A stretch of 64,000 nucleotides of DNA from JAAZMI01 sp050948785. GTDB taxonomy: Bacteria > Bacillota > Dethiobacteria > DTU022 > UBA8154. Location: positions 1 to 64,000 of the forward strand of contig JBMNEM010000006.1 in NCBI GenBank assembly GCA_050948785.1, given 5' to 3'. Under the pieces are notes generated by a model. That model made no database searches, was not told the origin of the DNA, and saw only the letters and a program-made list of their open reading frames with translations. Shown here piece by piece: positions 51,719 to 59,943 of this stretch (positions within the stretch are counted from its first letter, which is position 1; each line of letters opens with the position of its first letter). The translations under genes were made by a program, and so were the position numbers.

Positions 51719-53059
51719 CTATCGCCGGCTGTTTTCCCTTTCACCGGCGCCACAAGAGCGCACCACTATGCGTCTTCCTTCCACCTTGATGACCTCGATG
51801 TTCGCTCCTGCCGGAATATAAGAACCTTCGCTGACCACATCAAACCTGGAGCCCTCGATCTCCGCAATCCCGGCGGGCCGGAGAGGGGTAATGCTTTGGC
51901 CGGTTTTGCTTGTTAGATAGTACCAATCCGCCGTGGAGCTGAAACCCCCTTCCCTGGTAGCAGCCTCCAGCAGGACAAAACTTCGCAGCGTACCCTTACG
52001 CTGGAAATATTTAAAAGCAAGGTAACCTGCCAGCGCGGAAACTACAAGGGAAATAAAGAGCATTTTTACCCCTAGATCGGTTGAAGCAGCGGTCAAAACA
52101 ATGGAAGCAGAAACGCAAACAAGACCCCCTGCTCCCAATACACCAAATCCCGGTATAAAAGCCTCGATAAGAAGTAAAATAATACCAAAGGTAAACAAGA
52201 AAATAGCCGGCCAGCCGCTCACCCCGGTAAAGAAATGCCCCCCAAAATAAAGACCAAAAGAAAGTATACTTAAAAGACCGGCCAAACCAAAGCCCGCTGT
52301 AAGAACTTCCACGATCAGAAAAAGGAAGGCTGCGGAGAGAAGAAGAGTAGCGACCACGGGTTTTATCAGCCACCCGCTGAAAATCTCCCACTGGGTTGGC
52401 GCTGTTCTAACCAGACGGGACCCTTCAAGATTAAGAACCGGCAGCAACCCGGCCAATTTGGCGGCTGTTCCATCACTAAACCCCAGGTCTTCCGCTTCCT
52501 GAGCGGTAAGAGTTAAAAGCTCCCCGGCAGTAACAACGCCTTCAATGGCAATTTCCTTGCGGACCATTGCCGCTGCCAGAAGAGGATCTTTGCCCTGTTT
52601 TTCAGCGGCTACACGCATCTCTGCTTCCCAGGAAGAAAGATATTTTTCATCAGCAGCCTCCTGGCTGCCCAGAATCCTGGGTTCGGCAGCTCCAATAGTC
52701 GCCCCGGGAGCCATGAAAAATTCATCCGTGCTGAGGGCTAAATAAGCGCCTGCAGAAAGGGCATGGTATTGAACATAACCATAAACAGGAAAGGGGGACT
52801 CGTCAATAAGCTTGCGGGCCTTTATCGCCGTATCGATATAACCTCCGGGAGTATCCAGCTCCAGGATTACGGCAGCAGCACCGGCATCGGCAGCCTCCTT
52901 TAAGGAGCGCTCAAAATAGACTAGCCACCCCGGCTCGATCTCACCCTTCACAGGAAGAACATAAACTGGCGCGGCGCCGGGCGTGGAACTGGCAAATATA
53001 CCGAAAACAAAAGTTAGAACCAGGGAAAATATGACTACAAAACAAAGCTTTTTAAACAA
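51719..53059 (-). CDS. nfeD: NfeD family membrane serine protease, long form
   Basis: ClpP-class (SDH-type) protease fused to NfeD membrane and OB-fold domains. Start is placed at the TTG at 53059, with AGGGGG about 7 nt upstream; a frame from 53098 would run through an inverted repeat. About 446 residues: signal/membrane helix, protease domain with ELDTPGGYIDTA and the probable nucleophile in HALSAGAYLALS, four membrane helices (about 235-345), and a C-terminal OB domain ending in VEGRRIVVRS. It works with FloA in known systems. Confidence 0.92.
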   Translation of the reverse strand: MFKKLCFVVIFSLVLTFVFGIFASSTPGAAPVYVLPVKGEIEPGWLVYFERSLKEAADAGAAAVILELDTPGGYIDTAIKARKLIDESPFPVYGYVQYHALSAGAYLALSTDEFFMAPGATIGAAEPRILGSQEAADEKYLSSWEAEMRVAAEKQGKDPLLAAAMVRKEIAIEGVVTAGELLTLTAQEAEDLGFSDGTAAKLAGLLPVLNLEGSRLVRTAPTQWEIFSGWLIKPVVATLLLSAAFLFLIVEVLTAGFGLAGLLSILSFGLYFGGHFFTGVSGWPAIFLFTFGIILLLIEAFIPGFGVLGAGGLVCVSASIVLTAASTDLGVKMLFISLVVSALAGYLAFKYFQRKGTLRSFVLLEAATREGGFSSTADWYYLTSKTGQSITPLRPAGIAEIEGSRFDVVSEGSYIPAGANIEVIKVEGRRIVVRSCGAGERENSRR

Positions 53060-53082
53060 AGGATAACCCCCTAGAAGAGTAA

Positions 53083-53101
53083 AACTTGGTTTTACCAAGT
53101 T
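53083..53101. repeat. Inverted repeat in the nfeD leader
   Basis: AACTTGGT-TTT-ACCAAGTT, eight perfect pairs, 25 nt upstream of the chosen nfeD start. It could be an operator or a hairpin that affects translation. No known regulator site was recognised. Confidence 0.45.
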
Positions 53102-53318
53102 CTACCGGAAATATTTATCCTAATTTTTACTAAAAATCCCGCCTTCCTTTCATTTAGGGGGAGGTAAACAGCAGCTGAATAAGAATTTTCCCTATTTCCA
53201 TCCTGATAGAGGAAGGGCCCCACTCACCTTATTTAAAGGCTTATTAAGAAAAGTTTAAACCTTTAATAAAATGCCAAACCTCATTCTTAAGGGCCCTCCG
53301 GCTATCTTGAAACATTAT

Positions 53319-53510
53319 TTATCGATAAGATCTTCTTTTTCTGCGTATTTTACGCGCCGCTTCGGCCTTTTTTTTGCGGCGAACGCTTGGTTTTTCATAG
53401 TGTTCTCTTTTACGTATCTCCGAAAGTATACCTGTCCGTGCACATTGCCTTTTAAACCTTCTCAGGGCGCTATCAAAACTCTCGTTCTTACCAACTTTTA
53501 CTTCAGACAC
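53319..53510 (-). CDS. rpsU: 30S ribosomal protein S21
   Basis: Small-subunit protein of 63 residues with the conserved GKNESFDSALRRFKRQC and a strongly basic tail (RRKKKAEAARKIRRKRR). It assists initiation and 16S rRNA contacts. GGGAGGG is upstream of the ATG. yqeY, its usual neighbour, is not present. Confidence 0.97.
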   Translation of the reverse strand: MSEVKVGKNESFDSALRRFKRQCARTGILSEIRKREHYEKPSVRRKKKAEAARKIRRKRRSYR

Positions 53511-53675
53511 ATGCTTCCCTCCCCTCAGCCCGACCTGATAAAAAGGTCCTACGGAAAACCGTTCAACTTATTATACCTTTTGACCGAATAGCTGTCAATG
53601 AGAGACAAAATGTAAAAAAGATTTTATACTCAAGGGTACGCACTGGATAAATATTAATTTTTATTTATCTCCGTT

Positions 53676-54014
53676 TTACTGCTCTCCTAAAGGTCGTCCC
53701 CCCAAGAGATGAAAATGAAGATGATTTACTTCCTGCCCTGCATCCCGGCCACAATTCATAATCAGGCGATAACCTTTTTCCTGAATGTTTTTCTGCCGGG
53801 CAATCTCTTGACTTACCCAGAGCAGATGTCCCATGAGCCCTTTATGCTCGATTTGCAGGTCATTGAACGTGGGAATATGCAAGCGTGGTATAATAAGGAC
53901 ATGGACAGGAGCCAAAGGAGCCTGATCATGAAAGGCAACAACCTCTTCATCTTGATAAACAAACTGCGACTGTATTTCTCCGCGGATTATTTTACAAAAT
54001 ACACAGTTTTCCAT
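53676..54014 (-). CDS. Histidine-triad nucleotide hydrolase (HinT family)
   Basis: A 112-residue HIT protein that hydrolyses purine nucleotide phosphoramidates such as AMP-lysine or AMP-NH2. A zinc-like CVFC lies at 4-7, and the triad His98-x-His100-x-His102 is in NHLHFHLLGG with the earlier AFHDQAPLAPVHVLIIPR segment. AAGGAGGCG precedes the ATG. It is a single gene with its own extended -10 promoter. Confidence 0.95.
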   Translation of the reverse strand: MENCVFCKIIRGEIQSQFVYQDEEVVAFHDQAPLAPVHVLIIPRLHIPTFNDLQIEHKGLMGHLLWVSQEIARQKNIQEKGYRLIMNCGRDAGQEVNHLHFHLLGGRPLGEQ

Positions 54015-54050
54015 GAAAACGCCTCCTTAAAAAAACTTCACCGCAAGGTT

Positions 54051-54059
54051 ATTATAGCA
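54051..54059 (-). promoter_or_regulatory. Extended -10 promoter of the HIT gene
   Basis: Reads TGCTATAAT on the minus strand, about 37 nt before the ATG. Confidence 0.6.
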
Positions 54060-54067
54060 TTTTATCC

Positions 54068-54086
54068 TTTTGTATCCCATACAAAA
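54068..54086. promoter_or_regulatory. Inverted repeat in the -35 region of the HIT promoter
   Basis: TTTTGTAT-CCC-ATACAAAA, eight perfect pairs. Its position where RNA polymerase binds suggests an operator. Regulator unknown. Confidence 0.45.
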
Positions 54087-54197
54087 TAGCAAGCAGAAAT
54101 ATATTTATACTAATAATTCTCCCGGTTTATACTTGAGGAGTTATCATCAAGCATGAACCAAACGTAACAGTCCCGTTTTTTTTAAAAAAAATTCTGT

Positions 54198-54203
54198 TAT
54201 AAT
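54198..54203 (+). promoter_or_regulatory. -10 element of the mnmH leader
   Basis: TATAAT, with a T/A-rich upstream region and no clear -35. It would start an RNA near 54210, leaving a leader of about 140 nt. Confidence 0.55.
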
Positions 54204-54209
54204 ACTTAT

Positions 54210-54345
54210 GGAGGCAAAAGAAGTTTTTTTCAGGACCGCCACCCGGTTGAACTTGAATTATAAGCTTTTGGGGAAATAAAGGGTGGTGCCCGGCCCTGCC
54301 CCAAATTTGGTCGCTGTTCAGTTTAACTGTACAATGGAAGGATTG
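54210..54345 (+). promoter_or_regulatory. Structured leader of mnmH, possible riboswitch
   Basis: CGCCACCC (about 54237-54244) pairs with GGGTGGTG (about 54281-54288), and GC-rich blocks CCGG and GGCCCTGCCCC follow. GGAAGG and the start codon come about 30 nt later. The spacing suggests a folded 5' UTR with regulatory function. I could not match it to a known class from memory. No terminator is seen, so control of translation is the likelier mode. Confidence 0.4.
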
Positions 54346-54350
54346 AAAAT

Positions 54351-55415
54351 ATGTACGGGGATATTACTGTTCAAGAAGCAATAAAGCTACCCACAGCTAT
54401 TTTTATCGATCTGCGCTCCCCACATGAATACGGGCAAGGCTCTATTCCCGGTTCCGTAAACATCCCTCTTTTTAACGATCAGGAACGGGAAATTATCGGG
54501 CTGCAATACAAAGAAGACCGGCATCATGCCCGGATGACAGGTTTAAATCTCGTTAGCCCCAAACTCCCGGAAATTATGGAGAAAATCATCCGGTTGGGAT
54601 ATAATAGAATACCGGTTGTGTACTGCTGGAGAGGAGGTTTGCGGAGTAAAAGCGTTTACAATCTCCTGGAAACAGTGGGGATACCCGCCTACAGACTGCC
54701 GGGTGGCTATAAAGCCTACAGGCGCTTCATTCTGGATCAGCTGACTGCTTATGAACTTAAAAAACCCCTCTTTGTTCTTAACGGGCTTACAGGCACCGGT
54801 AAAACAGAAATCCTGCGCCTGCTTATGGCCAGAGACTGCCCGGGTATTGATCTCGAGGATCTGGCTCGCCACCGGGGTTCCCTTTTTGGACATATAGGTT
54901 TTCGGGAAAAACGCTGCCAGAAAGATTTTGATGCTCTGCTCTGGAACCGCCTGGAGGAACTCCAGAGCGCTCCCTACCTGCTCCTGGAGGGTGAAGGTAA
55001 AAGGATCGGTTCTGTTTACCTGCCTGCCTTTCTCTTCCAATCTATCCAGGAGGGAGCGCACATCCTTCTGACAGCCCCTTTGGAAAAGAGGGTTGAACGA
55101 CTCCTGAAAGAATATACCCCCTCTATCCAGGACGAAATCGAAGAGATTGAGGGGGCCATTCAATCACTTAAAAAATACCTCGGAGCAAAAACGGTTGCAC
55201 ACTTCCTTTTATTATTAGAACAGGAAAATTATCCGGAGTTGATCCGCCTGCTTTGCGAACGGTATTATGATCGTCTATACAGTGAATCCCAGCCGGAAAA
55301 AACCGGTGGTTTTGCCCTGGCCGTAGATAGCAGTAATCCTGAAAAAGCAGCCGCAGAAATTATGCAATTCGTACAGCAAGCGTTGGCAACACAAAATATC
55401 CAACCCCGGGCCTGA
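54351..55415 (+). CDS. mnmH: tRNA 2-selenouridine synthase
   Basis: Converts 2-thiouridine at the wobble position of Lys, Glu and Gln tRNAs to 2-selenouridine, through a geranylated intermediate and selenophosphate. The 354 residues comprise an N-terminal rhodanese domain with catalytic Cys92 in VYCWRGGLRSKS, and a C-terminal P-loop domain with NGLTGTGKTE (144-153). GGAAGG is 10 nt before the ATG. It shows that the host should have SelD and use selenium. The next gene is 39 nt downstream. Confidence 0.95.
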   Translation: MYGDITVQEAIKLPTAIFIDLRSPHEYGQGSIPGSVNIPLFNDQEREIIGLQYKEDRHHARMTGLNLVSPKLPEIMEKIIRLGYNRIPVVYCWRGGLRSKSVYNLLETVGIPAYRLPGGYKAYRRFILDQLTAYELKKPLFVLNGLTGTGKTEILRLLMARDCPGIDLEDLARHRGSLFGHIGFREKRCQKDFDALLWNRLEELQSAPYLLLEGEGKRIGSVYLPAFLFQSIQEGAHILLTAPLEKRVERLLKEYTPSIQDEIEEIEGAIQSLKKYLGAKTVAHFLLLLEQENYPELIRLLCERYYDRLYSESQPEKTGGFALAVDSSNPEKAAAEIMQFVQQALATQNIQPRA

Positions 55416-55454
55416 AGCCCTTATAATATTTCATTATGAAAGGAGTAAAAACCT

Positions 55455-55832
55455 GTGAACGTTTATGACCATGCCCATGCTTTGGCCAAAGCAATCAAGT
55501 CGTCCCCGGAATACAAAAACTTTATAAAATGCCAGGAAAAACTGGAAAAAGATCCCCACGCCAAGGAGATGCTTACTGATTTCCAAAAAACTCAATGGGA
55601 ATTGCAAAAACAAAAAATGTCCGGCTTGGAGGTGGCACCGGAGCAGGAAAAACGTCTGACCCAAATGTGGGAAGTTATCAGCCTGAATATGGTTGTTAAG
55701 GAGTATCTGGAGAGGGAGTACCATTTTAGCGTGATGCTTGCAGATGTGCAAAAGATCATTGGAGAAGCACTGAAAGATATTATTTCCCAGGAAATACCAG
55801 AAGAATCCCCGGCACATGACAAAGAGCAATAA
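55455..55832 (+). CDS. YlbF/YmcA family regulator
   Basis: All-helical protein of 125 residues from a GTG start with GGAG about 10 nt upstream. HALAKAIKSSPEYKNFIKCQEKLEKDP is typical of the YlbF/YmcA/DUF964 family, whose Bacillus members form the Y-complex that helps RNase Y mature mRNAs. Which member this is cannot be told. It may be cotranscribed with mnmH. Confidence 0.82.
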   Translation: MNVYDHAHALAKAIKSSPEYKNFIKCQEKLEKDPHAKEMLTDFQKTQWELQKQKMSGLEVAPEQEKRLTQMWEVISLNMVVKEYLEREYHFSVMLADVQKIIGEALKDIISQEIPEESPAHDKEQ

Positions 55833-55834
55833 TA

Positions 55835-55852
55835 GAAAAAAGCGGGCTTCCC
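55835..55852 (-). terminator. Possible terminator of the 55866-56423 gene
   Basis: CGGG-AAG-CCCG then CTTTTTT on the minus strand. The stem is only four pairs. Confidence 0.4.
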
Positions 55853-55865
55853 GATCCCATTCAGA

Positions 55866-56423
55866 CTATTTGACCGTTTCCTCGGCTTCTTTTTCTACTT
55901 CATTTTCCTGGTCCTCTTCTGCCTGCCAAAAAGGGACAATCCGGCTTAAAACGCGGTCTTCATGATCTACAAACTGCCATACAGCATTATCCAGGTCCAC
56001 AGCCTGCCGATCAACGGTAATCACATGGAAAAAATTATCCTTGGGTTCTACCAAAACCCTGATTTCCACCTCTCCAAACCTGGGTATGACATTCATATTG
56101 TGGATTTCACTGTTAACTGCAAATACAGCCACCTCTGCGGCAGCATTAAAGGGATAATCGGGAAGAGACAGACCCATATCCTGGGAAACCCTGGTCCATT
56201 CTTCATGATCGGCCACAAGACTAAAAGAAGTCGGCGCCGTCAGAGCCCCCTGATCAGTAGTGGTAAAAACCAGGCTCTCCACGCCGCCTTCCGGTAACCC
56301 GGCGGTTGGTTCGGTACGGAAAAAATTATCATAAACCGTCAGGCCAATCAAAAGTACCAGTAGAAACAACAGCGGAATGAGACGGCGTGCTTCTACAACA
56401 AAAAACTTGCTTCTTTTTCTCAT
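55866..56423 (-). CDS. Membrane-anchored protein of unknown function
   Basis: A 185-residue protein with a basic start, one N-terminal membrane helix (about 13-30, LIPLLFLLVLLIGLTVY) and an extracytoplasmic domain of beta type with ALTAPTSFSLVADHEEWTRV and EVEIRVLVEPKDNFFHVITVDR. The tail is very acidic (EEDQENEVEKEAEE). The fold is reminiscent of PrcB-like protease-complex domains, but the match is weak. Single gene, with GGGGGAAAG upstream of the ATG. Confidence 0.55.
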   Translation of the reverse strand: MRKRSKFFVVEARRLIPLLFLLVLLIGLTVYDNFFRTEPTAGLPEGGVESLVFTTTDQGALTAPTSFSLVADHEEWTRVSQDMGLSLPDYPFNAAAEVAVFAVNSEIHNMNVIPRFGEVEIRVLVEPKDNFFHVITVDRQAVDLDNAVWQFVDHEDRVLSRIVPFWQAEEDQENEVEKEAEETVK

Positions 56424-56568
56424 TAGCTTTCCCCCTTCAATATTTCCTTCCTTGATTATATGCGGGGGAAAGCCTGAGTATGACTGTCATTACAATTTAC
56501 CGGGCATCTTCTACTGTGCTGCTTAGCTTGAATAGTCCCTTGAAGAGTCTATTGGGGAGGGCTGCTTT

Positions 56569-57945
56569 TTACTCTACCAGGTAACCCTGCAGGTAACCGC
56601 GGCAATTTTTTGTCATGTAAACTTCGCCAATTTTACCCCTCCACTTTCCGGTGGGCACAGAAGCGTGTACCCGCAGGTAATTGGAGGTCAGGCCTTCAAA
56701 AAAGCTGCACTGCTCCCACTTTTTTTCCTTTTCCGGCTGCTGGCCAGCATTATCCCGGGTTACCGGCATTTTCAGCTCTTTTTCAAAAAGAACGGCAAGC
56801 CTCCGCCCGAGAAACTTTTCCTGAAAAGTTGCAGAGAGCTCCTCTCCCAGGGAGAGCATGGCCTTGCTCCTTTCCTCTTTTGCCTGTGGGGAAACCTGCG
56901 GGGTCATGGCCGCAGCCTTCGTGCCCGGACGGGGTGAATATTTAAAGACATGTAAACGGCTGAAGGAACATTCCCGGACAAAACTGATACTATTATGAAA
57001 ATGTTCGGTGTCCTCCCCGGGAAACCCGACCATAATATCCGTGCTTACAGCCAGATCGGGTAAAACATCCCGTAACCTCTTTAAAAGACCGGCATAGCCG
57101 GCAGTATCGTAAGGACGCCCCATTTTCCTTAAAATAGTGTCATCGCCGCTCTGTAAAGGGATATGTAAATGGCAGCAAATTTTTTTTTGAGCCTGGAGTA
57201 CAGAAATCAGTTCTTCACTGAAATCTGTCGGTTCAATTGAACTGAGGCGGATTCTCTCTATCCCCTCCACCGTAACAGCCTTTTTCAAAAAAGAAGCCAA
57301 GCTTACCGGAGGGGTAAAATCCATCCCGTACAACCCCAGGTGAATACCCGTGAGTACTACTTCCTTAAAGCCGGAGCTGCTGATATCCTGCAGGTATTCC
57401 ATCCCTTTTTGAAGGGAAAGACTGCGCAGCGGCCCCCGGGCCAGAGGAATAATGCAATAACTGCAAAATTGGCTGCAGCCATCCTGTATCTTTAAAAAAG
57501 CCCTTGTCCGGCCTTGTTCTGGCAGAAAGGGCATCTCCTCAAAAACAGCCTTTTCCCTGTAAGGTTTAACCGGGGAAATAAAATTTTCTCCGGCAAGCTT
57601 TTTTTTGACCAGTTGCGGCAGAGAAAGGCGTTCGGCGGTACCTAAAAATAAATCTGCCTCGGGCAAAGAGGCAACACCGGCGGGATTGGCCTGGACATAG
57701 CAACCTGTCACCGCCACCAGAGCTTCGGGGTTACGCCTTTTCGCCCGGCGAATAAGCTGCCGTGATTTGCGATCGGCCAAATGGGTAACGGTGCAGGTAT
57801 TTACCACGTAGACATCCGCCCGGTCTTTGAAATCGACAATCGTAAAGCCTTCCCGGCAGAATTCCCTTTTGAGGGCCTCCGTATCATAATAATTTACTTT
57901 GCATCCCAGAGTGTAAAAGGCAACCTTCAATGGCAATGAACACAC
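56569..57945 (-). CDS. mtaB: tRNA t6A37 methylthiotransferase MtaB
   Basis: Radical SAM enzyme that adds a methylthio group to t6A at position 37 of tRNAs that read ANN codons. The 458 residues comprise an N-terminal MTTase domain with cluster cysteines 15, 51 and 82 (TLGCKVN, VNTCTVT, VTGCYVQ), a radical SAM core with Cys157, Cys161 and Cys164 in DGCSQFCSYCIIPLARGP, and a C-terminal TRAM-like region. It starts in the rsmE end region (20-nt gap). Confidence 0.93.
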   Translation of the reverse strand: MCSLPLKVAFYTLGCKVNYYDTEALKREFCREGFTIVDFKDRADVYVVNTCTVTHLADRKSRQLIRRAKRRNPEALVAVTGCYVQANPAGVASLPEADLFLGTAERLSLPQLVKKKLAGENFISPVKPYREKAVFEEMPFLPEQGRTRAFLKIQDGCSQFCSYCIIPLARGPLRSLSLQKGMEYLQDISSSGFKEVVLTGIHLGLYGMDFTPPVSLASFLKKAVTVEGIERIRLSSIEPTDFSEELISVLQAQKKICCHLHIPLQSGDDTILRKMGRPYDTAGYAGLLKRLRDVLPDLAVSTDIMVGFPGEDTEHFHNSISFVRECSFSRLHVFKYSPRPGTKAAAMTPQVSPQAKEERSKAMLSLGEELSATFQEKFLGRRLAVLFEKELKMPVTRDNAGQQPEKEKKWEQCSFFEGLTSNYLRVHASVPTGKWRGKIGEVYMTKNCRGYLQGYLVE

Positions 57946-57964
57946 CCCTGCAATAATTTCAGAA

Positions 57965-58726
57965 TTAGTAGCACCCCAGATCCCCCCAAACGTACATCAG
58001 CACAGCAAGAACAGCCAGGGGGGCTGTCTCTGCCCTTAAAATACGCGGCCCCAGAGTAAGAGGGTAAAAACCTGAGAGCCTCTTTAGTTTTTCCATTTCC
58101 CGGGGAGCAATTCCCCCCTCCGGGCCGGTAAAAATGCATACTGACTGCGGGGGGACTTTAATACTTTCAACCAAGTGCCGGAGTCCCCTCTCCCTTTCTT
58201 CCTCCCAGGGGACAAGAATCATTTTTTCTCCGTGCAGCAGGTCAAGCATCTCCGTAAAACTTAAAGGTTTTAAGACCTCCGGGACAAAACTGCGGCGACA
58301 CTGCGCCGCAGCAGCAAAGGCAATATTTTGCCAGCGCCGGGCCCTTTCCTCCCCTTTGCCCCTCTTTAGTTTTACAACCGTCCTCTCGGTTAAGACCGGA
58401 ACAATTTTGCTCACGCCCAGCTCTACAGACTGACGGACAATCCGGTCCATTTTTTCGCCTTTGGCAATTCCCGAAAACAAAGTTACTTCCAGCGGGGGCT
58501 CAGCATTTCTGTCCAACTCATGTAAAATCTTCGCCTCAGCTGACTGCGCACCGCGGGAAAGAAGGCGGGCTGCAAAAGCCCTGCCCCTGCCATCGGCAAG
58601 CACAATACGTTCGCCCGGCCTTAACCGTGCTGCCTTTAGATGCGTAAACACCTTTCCTTTCAAAATAATATGCTCTTGATTATAAAGATCCCCCGGAGGA
58701 AGAAAAAACCAGAAAGACACCCGCAT
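57965..58726 (-). CDS. rsmE: 16S rRNA m3U1498 methyltransferase RsmE
   Basis: SPOUT-class enzyme that methylates U1498 of 16S rRNA. The 253 residues carry an N-terminal PUA-like part (HLKAARLRPGERIVLADGRGR) and a knotted SAM domain with FTGPEGGIAPREMEKL and LGPRILRAETAPLAVL. In most Firmicutes prmA lies between dnaJ and rsmE; here it is missing and rsmE follows dnaJ by 57 nt. Confidence 0.95.
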   Translation of the reverse strand: MRVSFWFFLPPGDLYNQEHIILKGKVFTHLKAARLRPGERIVLADGRGRAFAARLLSRGAQSAEAKILHELDRNAEPPLEVTLFSGIAKGEKMDRIVRQSVELGVSKIVPVLTERTVVKLKRGKGEERARRWQNIAFAAAAQCRRSFVPEVLKPLSFTEMLDLLHGEKMILVPWEEERERGLRHLVESIKVPPQSVCIFTGPEGGIAPREMEKLKRLSGFYPLTLGPRILRAETAPLAVLAVLMYVWGDLGCY

Positions 58727-58783
58727 CTCTCCCGTATAATCCCATGATCGTAAACCTGAGATCTTGATATACTCTAAAGGCAG

Positions 58784-59914
58784 TTATTTCGCATTAAACG
58801 TATCCTTGACGCGTTCAAAAAAACTTTTATCCTCATGATCAGGAATTTCCAGGCCGCTGACCTGGGCAAATTCCTGCAAAATTTTTTTCTGCCGGGCATT
58901 TAGACGGCGCGGCACCTCCACTTTTATCCTCACAAGTTGATCTCCCCGGCCAAAACCCCGCAGAGAGGGCACCCCTTTCCCTTTAAGCCGAAAAACAGCT
59001 CCCGGCTGGGTCCCCTCCGGAATACGTAACTTAGCCTTCCCCTCAAGGGTGGGCACTTCAATTTCCCCCCCCAGAGCAACATGGACAAAACTAAGCGGGA
59101 TTTCACAAACAAGGTTATTATTCTGGCGTTTAAATATTTCATGGGGGCGCACGTGAATGACCACGTAAAGATCTCCCGGTGGCCCCCCTTTGGTTCCAGC
59201 TTCTCCTTCACCGGAAATACGCAACCTGGAACCGCTGTCCACGCCGGGAGGAATCTTAATTTCAATTTTTCTTTCCCGTATAACCCGCCCTTCACCGCGG
59301 CATTGTGGGCAGTGCTCCTTAATAATCCGGCCTTCGCCCCGGCATTTTTCACAAGTTTTTACACTGACAAAACGACCAAAGGCGGTATTGCGCACAACCT
59401 GCTGCTGGCCCGTACCCCCACAGGCCGTGCAGGTAACAGGGGAAGTTCCTTCCCGGGCCCCTGTCCCCCCGCAAGCGGGACAATTTTCAGCCCGGGGAAT
59501 ATTTAAAAAGGTTGTTTTCCCCTGGACAGCTTCCTTTAGGGAAATTTCCAGATCATAGCGCAAATCCGCGCCGCGCCGTGGAGCGGATGCCTGCCGGCCT
59601 CTTCCCGTTGTAAAGCCGCCTCCAAAAAAGGTATCAAAAATGTCTTCAAACCCGGAGGTAAAATCACCAAATCCCCCAAACCCCTGGAAAGATTCTCCTT
59701 CATGACCGAAACGATCATAGTTCTCTCTTTTTTGGGGATCACTGAGGACCTCGTAAGCATCTTTGATTTCTTTAAATTTGGCCTCACTGTCCTTATCAGA
59801 ATTAACATCAGGATGATACTGCCGGGCCAGTTTGCGATATGCTTTTTTAATTTCTTCCGGGCCGGCATCTCTCTTTACACCCAGAGTCTCATAATAATCT
59901 TTCTTCACAGTCAT
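58784..59914 (-). CDS. dnaJ: Chaperone DnaJ
   Basis: Hsp40 co-chaperone that delivers substrates to DnaK and stimulates its ATPase. The 376 residues contain a J domain with His34-Pro35-Asp36, a G/F-rich linker (about 70-115), four zinc-binding CxxCxGxG repeats (CPACGGTG, CTACGGTG, CEKCRGEG, CPQCRGEG, about 150-210), and two C-terminal beta domains. It follows dnaK by 29 nt. Confidence 0.97.
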   Translation of the reverse strand: MTVKKDYYETLGVKRDAGPEEIKKAYRKLARQYHPDVNSDKDSEAKFKEIKDAYEVLSDPQKRENYDRFGHEGESFQGFGGFGDFTSGFEDIFDTFFGGGFTTGRGRQASAPRRGADLRYDLEISLKEAVQGKTTFLNIPRAENCPACGGTGAREGTSPVTCTACGGTGQQQVVRNTAFGRFVSVKTCEKCRGEGRIIKEHCPQCRGEGRVIRERKIEIKIPPGVDSGSRLRISGEGEAGTKGGPPGDLYVVIHVRPHEIFKRQNNNLVCEIPLSFVHVALGGEIEVPTLEGKAKLRIPEGTQPGAVFRLKGKGVPSLRGFGRGDQLVRIKVEVPRRLNARQKKILQEFAQVSGLEIPDHEDKSFFERVKDTFNAK

Positions 59915-59943
59915 TCTTCTTCCGCCCCTTTAAAAAAGAAGCC

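Noticed and set aside
54210..54345. tRNA-Sec gene ahead of mnmH
   Set aside because: The folded segment has no acceptor stem, T-loop or anticodon arm that fits a selenocysteine tRNA.
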